Assembly (NCBI GenBank): GCA_018380885.1
Contig: JAGZSY010000041.1
Span: 1 to 63,207, forward strand
From: Enterocloster asparagiformis
GTDB taxonomy: Bacteria; Bacillota; Clostridia; Lachnospirales; Lachnospiraceae
Length of the DNA stretch: 63,207 nt
Direction: 5' to 3'
Below the pieces are notes generated by a model. The model was not told the DNA's origin, ran no database searches, and saw nothing but the letters and a program-made list of their open reading frames with translations. Shown piece by piece: positions 1 to 6,711 of this stretch (positions within the stretch are counted from its first letter, which is position 1; each line of letters starts with the position of its first letter). Both the position numbers and the translations under genes were made by a program.

Positions 1-60
1 ACCTCGGGCCAACTTGGCCCGAAGTCCCGGCGCTCCGCTTGATTGGTTGCGTCTCATTCG

Positions 61-1485
61 CTATCGCTCCTGTTCCTTGTTTTTCTCCTGCCCGGTCAGC
101 CCGAGCAGGTAGTCAATATTCGCCTTTGCCGTCGTGACCTCCCGCATATCCCGCCGGGCCTCCCGGTACGCGGCGTAGAGCTCCTTTTTCTCCGCCGCCA
201 GCCTGCGGCCTTCCTCTTTTAGCTTCTCCATCTTCGGGAGCTTCGCCCCGTCCAGAATGGCGCTCATGGCCGCCCGCGCCGCTCGGTGGATCTCAATATC
301 GGCCTCATGCTCCGCAAGGTATTTCCGGCTATACCGGGACGCTTTATATGCCTCGAATACGTCGCGGGTCTTTGCGTAGTTTACCGTGGCCCCCTTGAGC
401 TCCGCATTGGAGGAAAACGCGGCCTCCACGGCCTTGATTTTTCCGGCCAGTGTGTGAAACCGCTCCGTGGCCTCCCTGGTCTTTTTCTCCAACTGCTCAT
501 ACTCTGTCAACCCGTTATCCTGCAAGTAGGCGAGGGCTGCGGCCATCTGTTTCAAATTGAACACTTTCGCCCACCGCTCATAGGCAGGGCCTTTCCCTTG
601 AAGCCGGGTCTGAATGTCGATAATCAGATTGAGTTTGCGGCCTTGCTTTGCAGGCCCCGCCGTCCGGCTGGACGGCAAGGGGGCGCGTCCCTCGATAACG
701 GCCCGTATATCCTCCGGCCCGTAGCCCTCCCCGAGCGTGGAGGCCCGACACCGGGTAAACCGTTCCTGTCCGGGAACACGGAATGAGAGGACGCCGCCGC
801 GCCCGTGCTTGACCTCGTAGCCCGCCGCCTCCATCAACGAGAGGAAAGCGGCAAAATCGGCGGGCTTTTGGGAGAGGGCCGCGTCGATCTGCGCCCTCAG
901 CCGTACCTGAAAGGTGGGCGGCTTGTTATCCCCGAGCCATTCCCCGTAATGCTTGTATTTGCCCTTGCTCCGGGGCTTTGGATTTTTTACGATAGAAAGC
1001 CCGTGTTCCAGACAAATCCGGTCGCTTACCCGCCGGATCGCAAAGGAGCTGTTCCAGAAATTCCGAAACTTCCGGGTACAATCCAGCGACGTGGAATTGT
1101 AGTAAATGTGATTGTGAATGTGAGCTTTATCAATATGGGTCGTTACAAGAAAAGCGTGTTTGCCCTTCGTCCAGCTCATGCCTAGCTCGTAACCAATACG
1201 GTTTGCCTCCTCCGGGGTTACTTCGCCGGGGAGGAAGGATTGCCGTATCTGGTAGCATAAAACATCTTCGTCCCATTTCTGCGTCCTGCCCGTGATCGCT
1301 TTATACTTACTCTTGGAAAGCAAAAATTCCGCGTCCACCGTGGCCGGGTCGCACTCGTAAGCGGATATGAGTTCGCCGCCCCGTGTCTTATCTGGATTTT
1401 TCCCGTAGTCGGTGCAGTCTTTGATCGCCTCCGCTATCGTTTCCCCCGCGTTGATATGACGGGTAAAATGGCGGGTAGTTGCCAT
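61..1485 (-). CDS. Relaxase (MobA/VirD2-type) of the ICE
   Basis: This 474-residue protein is the DNA-nicking relaxase that would start conjugative transfer at oriT. The N-terminal third carries the metal-binding histidine cluster near residues 117-130 (HIDKAHIHNH followed by a conserved Asn), as in the MobA/VirD2 relaxase family. The C-terminal half is charged and helical, probably a coiled-coil accessory region. The ATG follows an AGGAGG-like site. It lies downstream of the small membrane protein gene at 1580 and shares that gene's promoter. The right-hand homologue (61723-63147) has the same length. The catalytic Tyr was not assigned. Confidence 0.88.
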   Translation of the reverse strand: MATTRHFTRHINAGETIAEAIKDCTDYGKNPDKTRGGELISAYECDPATVDAEFLLSKSKYKAITGRTQKWDEDVLCYQIRQSFLPGEVTPEEANRIGYELGMSWTKGKHAFLVTTHIDKAHIHNHIYYNSTSLDCTRKFRNFWNSSFAIRRVSDRICLEHGLSIVKNPKPRSKGKYKHYGEWLGDNKPPTFQVRLRAQIDAALSQKPADFAAFLSLMEAAGYEVKHGRGGVLSFRVPGQERFTRCRASTLGEGYGPEDIRAVIEGRAPLPSSRTAGPAKQGRKLNLIIDIQTRLQGKGPAYERWAKVFNLKQMAAALAYLQDNGLTEYEQLEKKTREATERFHTLAGKIKAVEAAFSSNAELKGATVNYAKTRDVFEAYKASRYSRKYLAEHEADIEIHRAARAAMSAILDGAKLPKMEKLKEEGRRLAAEKKELYAAYREARRDMREVTTAKANIDYLLGLTGQEKNKEQER

Positions 1486-1579
1486 GTGTCACCTCCTTCC
1501 CATGCAAAACGGCGGCCCCGCAGAGCCGCCGTTTCGCCGTTCCTTCTTCGGGCCAACTTGGCCCGAAGTCTGCCGCCTG

Positions 1580-1873
1580 TCAGCTTGTGATGAACCGCCG
1601 GAGAGAGTAGGCCAGCTCGTCCAATGTTCCAATCAAAAATTCCGCGATAGCCGGGAGGCCATAAGGGGAAACAAGGAACGCAAGGACGAGGAACGCCACA
1701 CCGCCGACAGGCTGATGTTGAAGCACAAACAGTCCCACGGCAATCAGGGCCAGCGCCACCGAGGCCAGAGTGAGCAGCCACCCGGCCACATCAAACAGGA
1801 ACATCAGAACCGCCACCAAAAGCGAAAGAACCACCACAAACGGCAACGCGAAAATCTTGAATATCAGCCTCAT
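1580..1873 (-). CDS. CD1845-like small membrane protein
   Basis: A 97-residue hydrophobic protein with three or four predicted membrane segments over most of its length and a short C-terminal tail (SLRRFITS). It resembles the CD1845 family found beside relaxase genes in clostridial conjugative elements; no biochemical function is known to me. The ATG is about 35 bases downstream of a good sigma-A-type promoter (1909-1937). A palindrome at 1546 follows its stop codon. The copy at 61335 has the same length. Confidence 0.75.
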   Translation of the reverse strand: MRLIFKIFALPFVVVLSLLVAVLMFLFDVAGWLLTLASVALALIAVGLFVLQHQPVGGVAFLVLAFLVSPYGLPAIAEFLIGTLDELAYSLRRFITS

Positions 1874-1908
1874 AAAATCAGCCCCTCTCTTTGTTTTATC
1901 CTACTATA

Positions 1909-1937
1909 ATTATACCATTTTGAGGGAAGGGCAACAA
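1909..1937 (-). promoter_or_regulatory. Promoter with overlapping palindromic operator
   Basis: On the minus strand a -35 TTGTTG (1937-1932) and -10 TATAAT (1914-1909) are 17 bases apart, ahead of the CD1845-like and relaxase genes. The -35 lies inside the palindrome CAACATTGTTG. Both promoter and palindrome recur at 61271-61299, where the -10 is TACAAT. A repressor binding over the -35 is an inference from this overlap. Confidence 0.7.
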
Positions 1938-2046
1938 TGTTGTCGAGACTTTGCCGATCTCGTCCCGAGCACTTCGGGCCAAGTTGGCCCGAAGCTCCTG
2001 GACAGGAAAAAAGCGGGGGAGCGGAACGCCGCCCCGCTCCCCACGC

Positions 2047-2388
2047 TCACAGCTCCACGATAGCGGAAAGCTGTTTTAGTATATCGTTCATGCGGCCCCA
2101 CAGCTCGGCATAATCCTGTTGAAGTCCGGCGATCTCGTCCGGGTATACGCCATAGGTGTTGGCGTGGATCGCCACCTGATTCAGATTGTTGGAACACCGC
2201 CGTTGCAGGGAGACGAGCTCCCGGACGGGCGCGAGATCAACGTGGAGGATATACCCGTTCAGGGCCATCTTTCGGACAAAGGCGCTCATGTTGCGGACGC
2301 CCGCCTCGTTCATGCGGGCGTGGAGCTGGTCCATTTCCTCCGGGGACACCATCACATAAAGGGGAAGATTCCGCTTGCGGCGGGGCAT
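2047..2388 (-). CDS. mobC: MobC relaxosome accessory protein
   Basis: A 113-residue basic protein starting with a ribbon-type sequence (MPRRKRN, then LYVMVSPEEMDQL) and containing the family-typical stretch RRCSNNLNQVAIHANT, characteristic of MobC relaxosome proteins that help the relaxase at oriT. It would bind DNA as a ribbon-helix-helix dimer. The ATG lies two bases from the end of the 60-residue upstream gene, so the pair is probably translationally coupled. The right homologue at 59799 is almost identical. Confidence 0.85.
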   Translation of the reverse strand: MPRRKRNLPLYVMVSPEEMDQLHARMNEAGVRNMSAFVRKMALNGYILHVDLAPVRELVSLQRRCSNNLNQVAIHANTYGVYPDEIAGLQQDYAELWGRMNDILKQLSAIVEL

Positions 2389-2390
2389 TT

Positions 2391-2573
2391 TTACCTGTCC
2401 TCCCGCTCCCGGCTCCGCTTGTGTTTGGGCGGCTCTTTTACCTTGTCCAGCGGCTTTTCCTGCTCCGGGGGAACCGGGGCAGGCGGCATGTTGTTGGGGA
2501 TACCGTCGATCATGTTGTAATTCTGTTCGGTGGAGAGCTCCGCCGATTTCAAAGGGTTATACTTTTCCTGCAT
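2391..2573 (-). CDS. DUF4316-like small protein
   Basis: A 60-residue hydrophilic protein whose N-terminal part (NPLKSAE, then QNYNMIDGIPNN) resembles the conserved core of DUF4316 proteins common in clostridial conjugative elements. The second half is Pro- and charge-rich. It sits between the gene at 2585 and mobC with spacings of 11 and 2 bases, so the three are one translational unit. Function is unknown; a relaxosome or transfer accessory role is a guess from position only. Confidence 0.7.
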   Translation of the reverse strand: MQEKYNPLKSAELSTEQNYNMIDGIPNNMPPAPVPPEQEKPLDKVKEPPKHKRSREREDR

Positions 2574-2584
2574 GAAAATTCCTC

Positions 2585-3103
2585 CTATCTGTCCTCATGT
2601 GCGGGGCCGTCCCTCTTTGCGGGCGGCTCCCGGGTTTCCTTCGCCTGTTTACCGCCCTTCTGGAGCCGGGCGGTAATAGACGATTTCTGTTTGCGTTGTG
2701 CGTTCAGTTCTTTCATAAGCTCGAACCGCTCCGCGAGTTGTTCCGGGGTCACGAAGTCTTTCAGCACATAGGAACCAAAATCAGGGTGGAACCACGTCAG
2801 CCGCCTGCGGTCGGAAAAATGGCGGCTGTCCTCCCATTTGCCGAGGGCCTCCGTCTGTTCCTCCATGCGCCGTTTCAAGTCTGGATTGCGGCGGGAGGGT
2901 TTCAGTTCGTAGTCCGCCATCTGCTTCTCGGTCAGCGGCTTCGCGTAGGTCAGTTCGCCCCACGCCCGGAAGGCTTCGCCCTGAACCGGTATCCGAAAAT
3001 CACAGTCATAGTTGACGATTTCCACAGGCCGGTTATCCGGCGGGTTGGGATACGTCAAAACATCCACGGGCCGCTGCGTGGAGTAGTATTTATATCCGTC
3101 CAC
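2585..3103 (-). CDS. Conserved ICE protein of unknown function
   Basis: A 172-residue soluble protein that I do not recognise confidently. The start is the GTG at 3103 (reading V-D-G-Y-K), eight bases after AAAGGAGG; the homologue at 59087 uses ATG at the same point. The open frame further upstream only crosses the palindrome at 3122. It is rich in Arg, Glu and aromatic residues, has no membrane segment, and ends in a charged low-complexity tail. It is the first of three closely packed genes ending in mobC. Confidence 0.7.
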   Translation of the reverse strand: MDGYKYYSTQRPVDVLTYPNPPDNRPVEIVNYDCDFRIPVQGEAFRAWGELTYAKPLTEKQMADYELKPSRRNPDLKRRMEEQTEALGKWEDSRHFSDRRRLTWFHPDFGSYVLKDFVTPEQLAERFELMKELNAQRKQKSSITARLQKGGKQAKETREPPAKRDGPAHEDR

Positions 3104-3254
3104 TTCATTCCTCCTTTCCGGCTTCGGGCCAACTTGGCCCGAAGTTCTCAACTGTTACGAAATACCCGGCGAAACGGGGGCCGGGCATAGAAATATACCG
3201 GCTCCCCTCAAAGCGTCCCCGCGAAGCCCGGAAACACAGGGGGGTTGAAGGGGG

Positions 3255-3632
3255 CTAATCGTAACGCCGATCCCTGTTTTTCTCCCGCTTTTTCCGCATA
3301 CGTTCCCGGCTCCTGCGGCGGTTGCCCTCGGCCTTGCAGGCTTCGGAGCAATAGGCTTGCCGCCCCTCGGGCAGAAACGGGCTCCCGCACACGGCGCAAA
3401 GCCTCGTTTCCGGCTCCGCCCCTTCCCCGGTGATGGAGGTTTCCAGAACCGGGTCGAGGGGCAGCACCGCCTCCCGGAAGTAGCGGCACAGGCTCCCCGT
3501 CCACCACTTACCGAGCATATAGCAGGGGCAGTCCAGCGGGAGACAGCCGTATTCGCTGTCGTAGTTGGCGCACATCCCCGTGACCAACCGCCGGATTGCT
3601 TTTCTCTCGTCACGGGTCAATTCCCGGCACAT
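3255..3632 (-). CDS. Cysteine-rich VLP-family protein
   Basis: A 125-residue protein with two cysteine clusters: C-x8-C-x5-C-x3-C-x-C in the N-terminal half, and a zinc-ribbon-like C-x2-C...C-x3-C motif (CAVCG, then YCSEACK) near residues 78-100, followed by a basic Arg/Lys tail. This fits the cysteine-rich VLP family of clostridial conjugative elements; metal binding and nucleic-acid contact are plausible but unproven. Its ATG overlaps by one base the stop of the 57-residue gene upstream, so the two are coupled. Confidence 0.72.
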   Translation of the reverse strand: MCRELTRDERKAIRRLVTGMCANYDSEYGCLPLDCPCYMLGKWWTGSLCRYFREAVLPLDPVLETSITGEGAEPETRLCAVCGSPFLPEGRQAYCSEACKAEGNRRRSRERMRKKREKNRDRRYD

Positions 3633-3805
3633 TACCGCTTCGGGCCAAGTTGGCCCGAAGTCCTGCGGGGTTCCACAATGAGCGTGCGCTGTTTCTTCTT
3701 ACAGTTGCCGCGCCCTTTGCACTCGGAGCAGGATTCCGGGCAGGAACGGGAGGGCCGGGGGATCTGCTTCATCATTCTTTCATAGGGGCTGTCGGTAAAA
3801 TTCAT
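3632..3805 (-). CDS. Small Cys-rich protein ending in palindrome peptide
   Basis: A 57-residue protein starting at ATG 3805, which overlaps the stop of the DUF4366 gene. It has a C-x3-C-x2-C-x5-C cluster that may bind a metal, a basic segment, and a C-terminus made by reading the palindrome in frame (TSGQLGPKR) just before the stop. The next gene starts on the stop codon. The homologue at 58385 has the same architecture. Function unknown. Confidence 0.65.
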   Translation of the reverse strand: MNFTDSPYERMMKQIPRPSRSCPESCSECKGRGNCKKKQRTLIVEPRRTSGQLGPKR

Positions 3806-4458
3806 TCCTCGTCCTCCCCTTCGGTTTCTTCCTCCGCGCCGGGTTCGTCCTCGTCCCACGGCAGGAGGTGGCCGTCCTCGTCATTCCCGTTAGCCTCGTC
3901 CTCAAAGTCGATTTCTTCTTCGTCCAGATCGGGGGCCTGATGTTTCGGACGGTAAATCTTGAAATACCAGCCAGCGCCGCCGCCGATCACGGCCACGGCC
4001 AGCACCAAAAGAACGGTGCCGAGGGGGCCGTTCCCCTTTGCGGGTTTCGGCGTGGGCTCCGGCGTTTCCTGCGGCTTTGGGGTCGGCGCGGGCTCCACCT
4101 CCACCGTCTCGGGTTCCTTCTCCATTTGCGCGAGGGAAAGCAAATCCTTCTCGGTCACGGCGTCGAGGAAATAGACGTTTTCACTTGTGCGCTGTTTGTC
4201 AATGACGAGATAGAAAACGTGCTCGTCCGGGGTCTGGATTGTGTAAAACTCCTTGCCGTCCTGGTCGGTGGCGTTGTCAACCACGGTTCCGGTTCCCTCG
4301 GGTGTGAAAGGCTTTGCCGTGGTCGTGTCCTCCTGCGTGGGGGCCGGGGGTTCCTCGACGGGCTCGGAACTCTGCGCGTAGGCCGGAAGGGTAAACACTG
4401 AAAGGCAAAGAAAAACGGCGGTCAGCGCCGCCGCCATACGGGATTTAGTTTTCATCAT
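3802..4458 (-). CDS. DUF4366 membrane-anchored surface protein
   Basis: A 218-residue protein with an N-terminal signal peptide (basic start, hydrophobic core, A-Y-A-Q cleavage region), an extracellular domain of about 100 residues, a Pro/Glu/Thr-rich spacer, a transmembrane segment near residues 155-175 and a very acidic cytoplasmic tail. This is the DUF4366 architecture found in Tn1549-like elements, probably part of the cell-envelope side of the mating apparatus. The start ATG 4458 overlaps the end of the DUF4315 gene and follows AAGGAGG; an adjacent ATG at 4455 is the alternative. Confidence 0.8.
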   Translation of the reverse strand: MMKTKSRMAAALTAVFLCLSVFTLPAYAQSSEPVEEPPAPTQEDTTTAKPFTPEGTGTVVDNATDQDGKEFYTIQTPDEHVFYLVIDKQRTSENVYFLDAVTEKDLLSLAQMEKEPETVEVEPAPTPKPQETPEPTPKPAKGNGPLGTVLLVLAVAVIGGGAGWYFKIYRPKHQAPDLDEEEIDFEDEANGNDEDGHLLPWDEDEPGAEEETEGEDEE

Positions 4459-4705
4459 CAGCCGGTTCCTCCTTTTCTTCGCCGGACTTCGGGCCAACTT
4501 GGCCCGAAGCGGTCTTTTTCTGTTCCTTCAGGAAGTCGGCCAGCGCGTCCGGGGTCAAATTGAGGGAACGCACCAGATCGACGATTTCCGTATTTTCAAG
4601 CTCCGTTTTCTGGCGTTCCAGCTCCCGGAGCCGGGCTTGCTGTTCGCTGATCTTCGCTTTGACCTTTTCAATCTCGGCGTTTACCTTGTTGATTTTACTG
4701 TTCAT
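4445..4705 (-). CDS. DUF4315 coiled-coil protein
   Basis: An 86-residue protein that is mostly a heptad-patterned coiled coil (residues 1-45, rich in K, E, Q and L), followed by a short helical part ending in DFLKEQK. This matches DUF4315, a small cytoplasmic family coded between the NlpC/P60 and DUF4366 genes in clostridial ICEs. The C-terminal tail contains the palindrome read in frame (ASGQVGPK). The ATG follows AAAAGGAGG, and the last bases overlap the DUF4366 start. Confidence 0.82.
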   Translation of the reverse strand: MNSKINKVNAEIEKVKAKISEQQARLRELERQKTELENTEIVDLVRSLNLTPDALADFLKEQKKTASGQVGPKSGEEKEEPADDEN

Positions 4706-4719
4706 GCAAAACCTCCTTT

Positions 4720-6711
4720 TCAGTTGAGCCGTCCAAAGGCATAGAAATGTTCCTGCCAGTAGGACGTGTTGATATTGGCGTATTTTATGGGGTCGCCACA
4801 GTGAATCATCATGCCGTCGCCCACATAAATGCCGACGTGGGAGACTGGCCCCGCGCAGTCATAGGTGCGTGTAAAGAAAATCAGATCCCCGGGCCGGGCC
4901 TCGGCCCCCGGCACAACGGCGCATTGGTTATAAATCCCCGTCGCCGTCGTGCGGGGGAGGTTGTGGACGCCGGAATGTGTGTAGACCCAACATACAAAGC
5001 CGGAGCAATCAAAACTTGTGCTTGGAGAGCTCCCGCCCCACACATACGGATAGCCCAGGTATTTTGTGGCTTCTTCCATGAGCGCGGCAAAGGACGGGTC
5101 GGACAGGGCTTCTCCCGGTATTTCGTAGGAGGGGCCGGGGTCGGTATCGCCGCCCGTGTAAATGTCGTTCCACAGATAGGACTTGTTTCCCTTCGTCCAC
5201 ATGGTAGCCGTGTAAAGCTCCTTCTGGTCGTCGTTCAGCCGTTCATTGATAACCACGGGGAGGGTGCGGTTTGTCAGGGTAACAGTGAGAATGTACCATT
5301 CATATTCGTGTTCGTCTCCATCTTCGTCCGTGTAGGTGCGGATTTCCACCGTCTCGGTCAGGGTCAGCTTGTACTGCGCGTCGAACACGGCTTGAAGCTC
5401 CCCCTGCACCTCGGCGCGGGTATAGGATTGGAATTTTGCGGTCAGGTAGGAGGCGAGCTCATAGGGGTTGTGGCCGAGCTCGTCCACATGGTAGCGGTAT
5501 TCATCATAGCCGGGATGGGTGCGCTCGATATTGGCGATTTCATTTTGCATGGTCGTTTCAAGCGCGGTATAATCCCCGTCGGCTCCCAACAGGTCGGCAT
5601 CCTCCGAACCGTAGGAAGTGCCGAGCACCGCGTTCATGGCCCCGCTCCCGATCATGCCGGGGAGGGACGAGAGCGCGCCTATCAGCAGCATAACCACCAG
5701 CAGGACGGCAAGCGCAATCAGAAGGCCGACCGGGTGCCGCTTCACAAACAGGGCGACGCGGCGGGCCAGCTTTTCAGTCGTGACCGCTGTTTTTTCCGCC
5801 GCCTTTGCGCCCTGCTTCGCGGCCTCCCGCGCCCTTTTTGCATACTCCCGTTTGAGTTTCCATTTCTGCGAGGCTCGGGAAAGCGGATTGCTGTAAAGCT
5901 CCGGGTGTTCCTGCGCGGCGGTATGAAACGCATAGTTCGCATTGGCCCGGATTTCTTTTTTCTCCCACTTGACAACGCTCCGGGCATGGCGGGTGCGCCA
6001 CCGTCTCTTGGCGAAGCGGGACACCTTGCGGATTCCGGCCTCAGCCACAAGCTCGGATTTGTGTGCTCCCTCGACGCCCACATTTTCGTCCTCGACCTCA
6101 TGGATTTTGTTGTGAACGTAGATCCACGCCCCGGCGCGGGCGTTGCGAACCAGCGTCCGGGGAACACCGGGCGGCTTCTGCGGCTTCTGCGCGTCCAGTT
6201 TGCCGCGTGCCTTGCCGAGCTTGGCCCCGGCCTTCTCGGCCCGCGCCTTCGCTTTCCCGGCTTTCTTCGCCTCCGGCCCGGTTGTATTCGTTTCACCGGG
6301 GCCGGTGTCTGCCTGGGCTTCCCCGGTTTTATCGCCGGGCGGCGGCTCTCCCTCACGGCGCAGCCGTTCCGAGGGCCGGGCGCGGTCTTTCTCCTGCCGG
6401 AGCTTTCCGCCCTTTGAGGGCTTCGGGCCAACTTGGCCCGAAGTGTCCCCATGCGCTGGGGCGTCCGGTTTTCCCTCGTCCTCAAAATGCAGACGGGTGG
6501 ACGGCCCCGACTTCTCCGGCTCTGGTCCGGGCGCACTTCGTTTCTTCCCGGCGGGCTTCGGGCCATGTTGGCCCGAAGTGCTGGGAACTTCCCGTTCCCC
6601 TTCGTCCTCAAAGCGCAGGCGGGCGGACGGGCCAGCCGCCCCTGTTTTATCCGGGCTGATCTTCGGGCCAACTTGGCCCGAAGCGGCCCGGTCATACGTC
6701 CGCCGCTTCAT
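4720..6711 (-). CDS. NlpC/P60 cell-wall hydrolase of transfer channel
   Basis: A 663-residue VirB1/CwlT-like protein. It has a long charged N-terminal region (1-190), a helical part, one transmembrane segment near 320-345 (LLIALAVLLVVMLLIGAL), an extracellular spacer, and a C-terminal NlpC/P60 domain (about 545-663) with catalytic Cys in DCSGF and His residues in SHVGIYVG and MIHCG. It would open peptidoglycan for the mating channel. Three in-frame palindromes mark the N-terminus, each joined to a repeat like RPSxRLxFEDEGE; the right copy has fewer. The ATG overlaps the end of VirB4. Confidence 0.87.
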   Translation of the reverse strand: MKRRTYDRAASGQVGPKISPDKTGAAGPSARLRFEDEGEREVPSTSGQHGPKPAGKKRSAPGPEPEKSGPSTRLHFEDEGKPDAPAHGDTSGQVGPKPSKGGKLRQEKDRARPSERLRREGEPPPGDKTGEAQADTGPGETNTTGPEAKKAGKAKARAEKAGAKLGKARGKLDAQKPQKPPGVPRTLVRNARAGAWIYVHNKIHEVEDENVGVEGAHKSELVAEAGIRKVSRFAKRRWRTRHARSVVKWEKKEIRANANYAFHTAAQEHPELYSNPLSRASQKWKLKREYAKRAREAAKQGAKAAEKTAVTTEKLARRVALFVKRHPVGLLIALAVLLVVMLLIGALSSLPGMIGSGAMNAVLGTSYGSEDADLLGADGDYTALETTMQNEIANIERTHPGYDEYRYHVDELGHNPYELASYLTAKFQSYTRAEVQGELQAVFDAQYKLTLTETVEIRTYTDEDGDEHEYEWYILTVTLTNRTLPVVINERLNDDQKELYTATMWTKGNKSYLWNDIYTGGDTDPGPSYEIPGEALSDPSFAALMEEATKYLGYPYVWGGSSPSTSFDCSGFVCWVYTHSGVHNLPRTTATGIYNQCAVVPGAEARPGDLIFFTRTYDCAGPVSHVGIYVGDGMMIHCGDPIKYANINTSYWQEHFYAFGRLN

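Noticed and set aside
4747..6417. Long plus-strand open frame opposite the NlpC/P60 gene
   Set aside because: It is an antisense reading of a GC-rich gene whose product has intact catalytic motifs; no domain or ribosome site.
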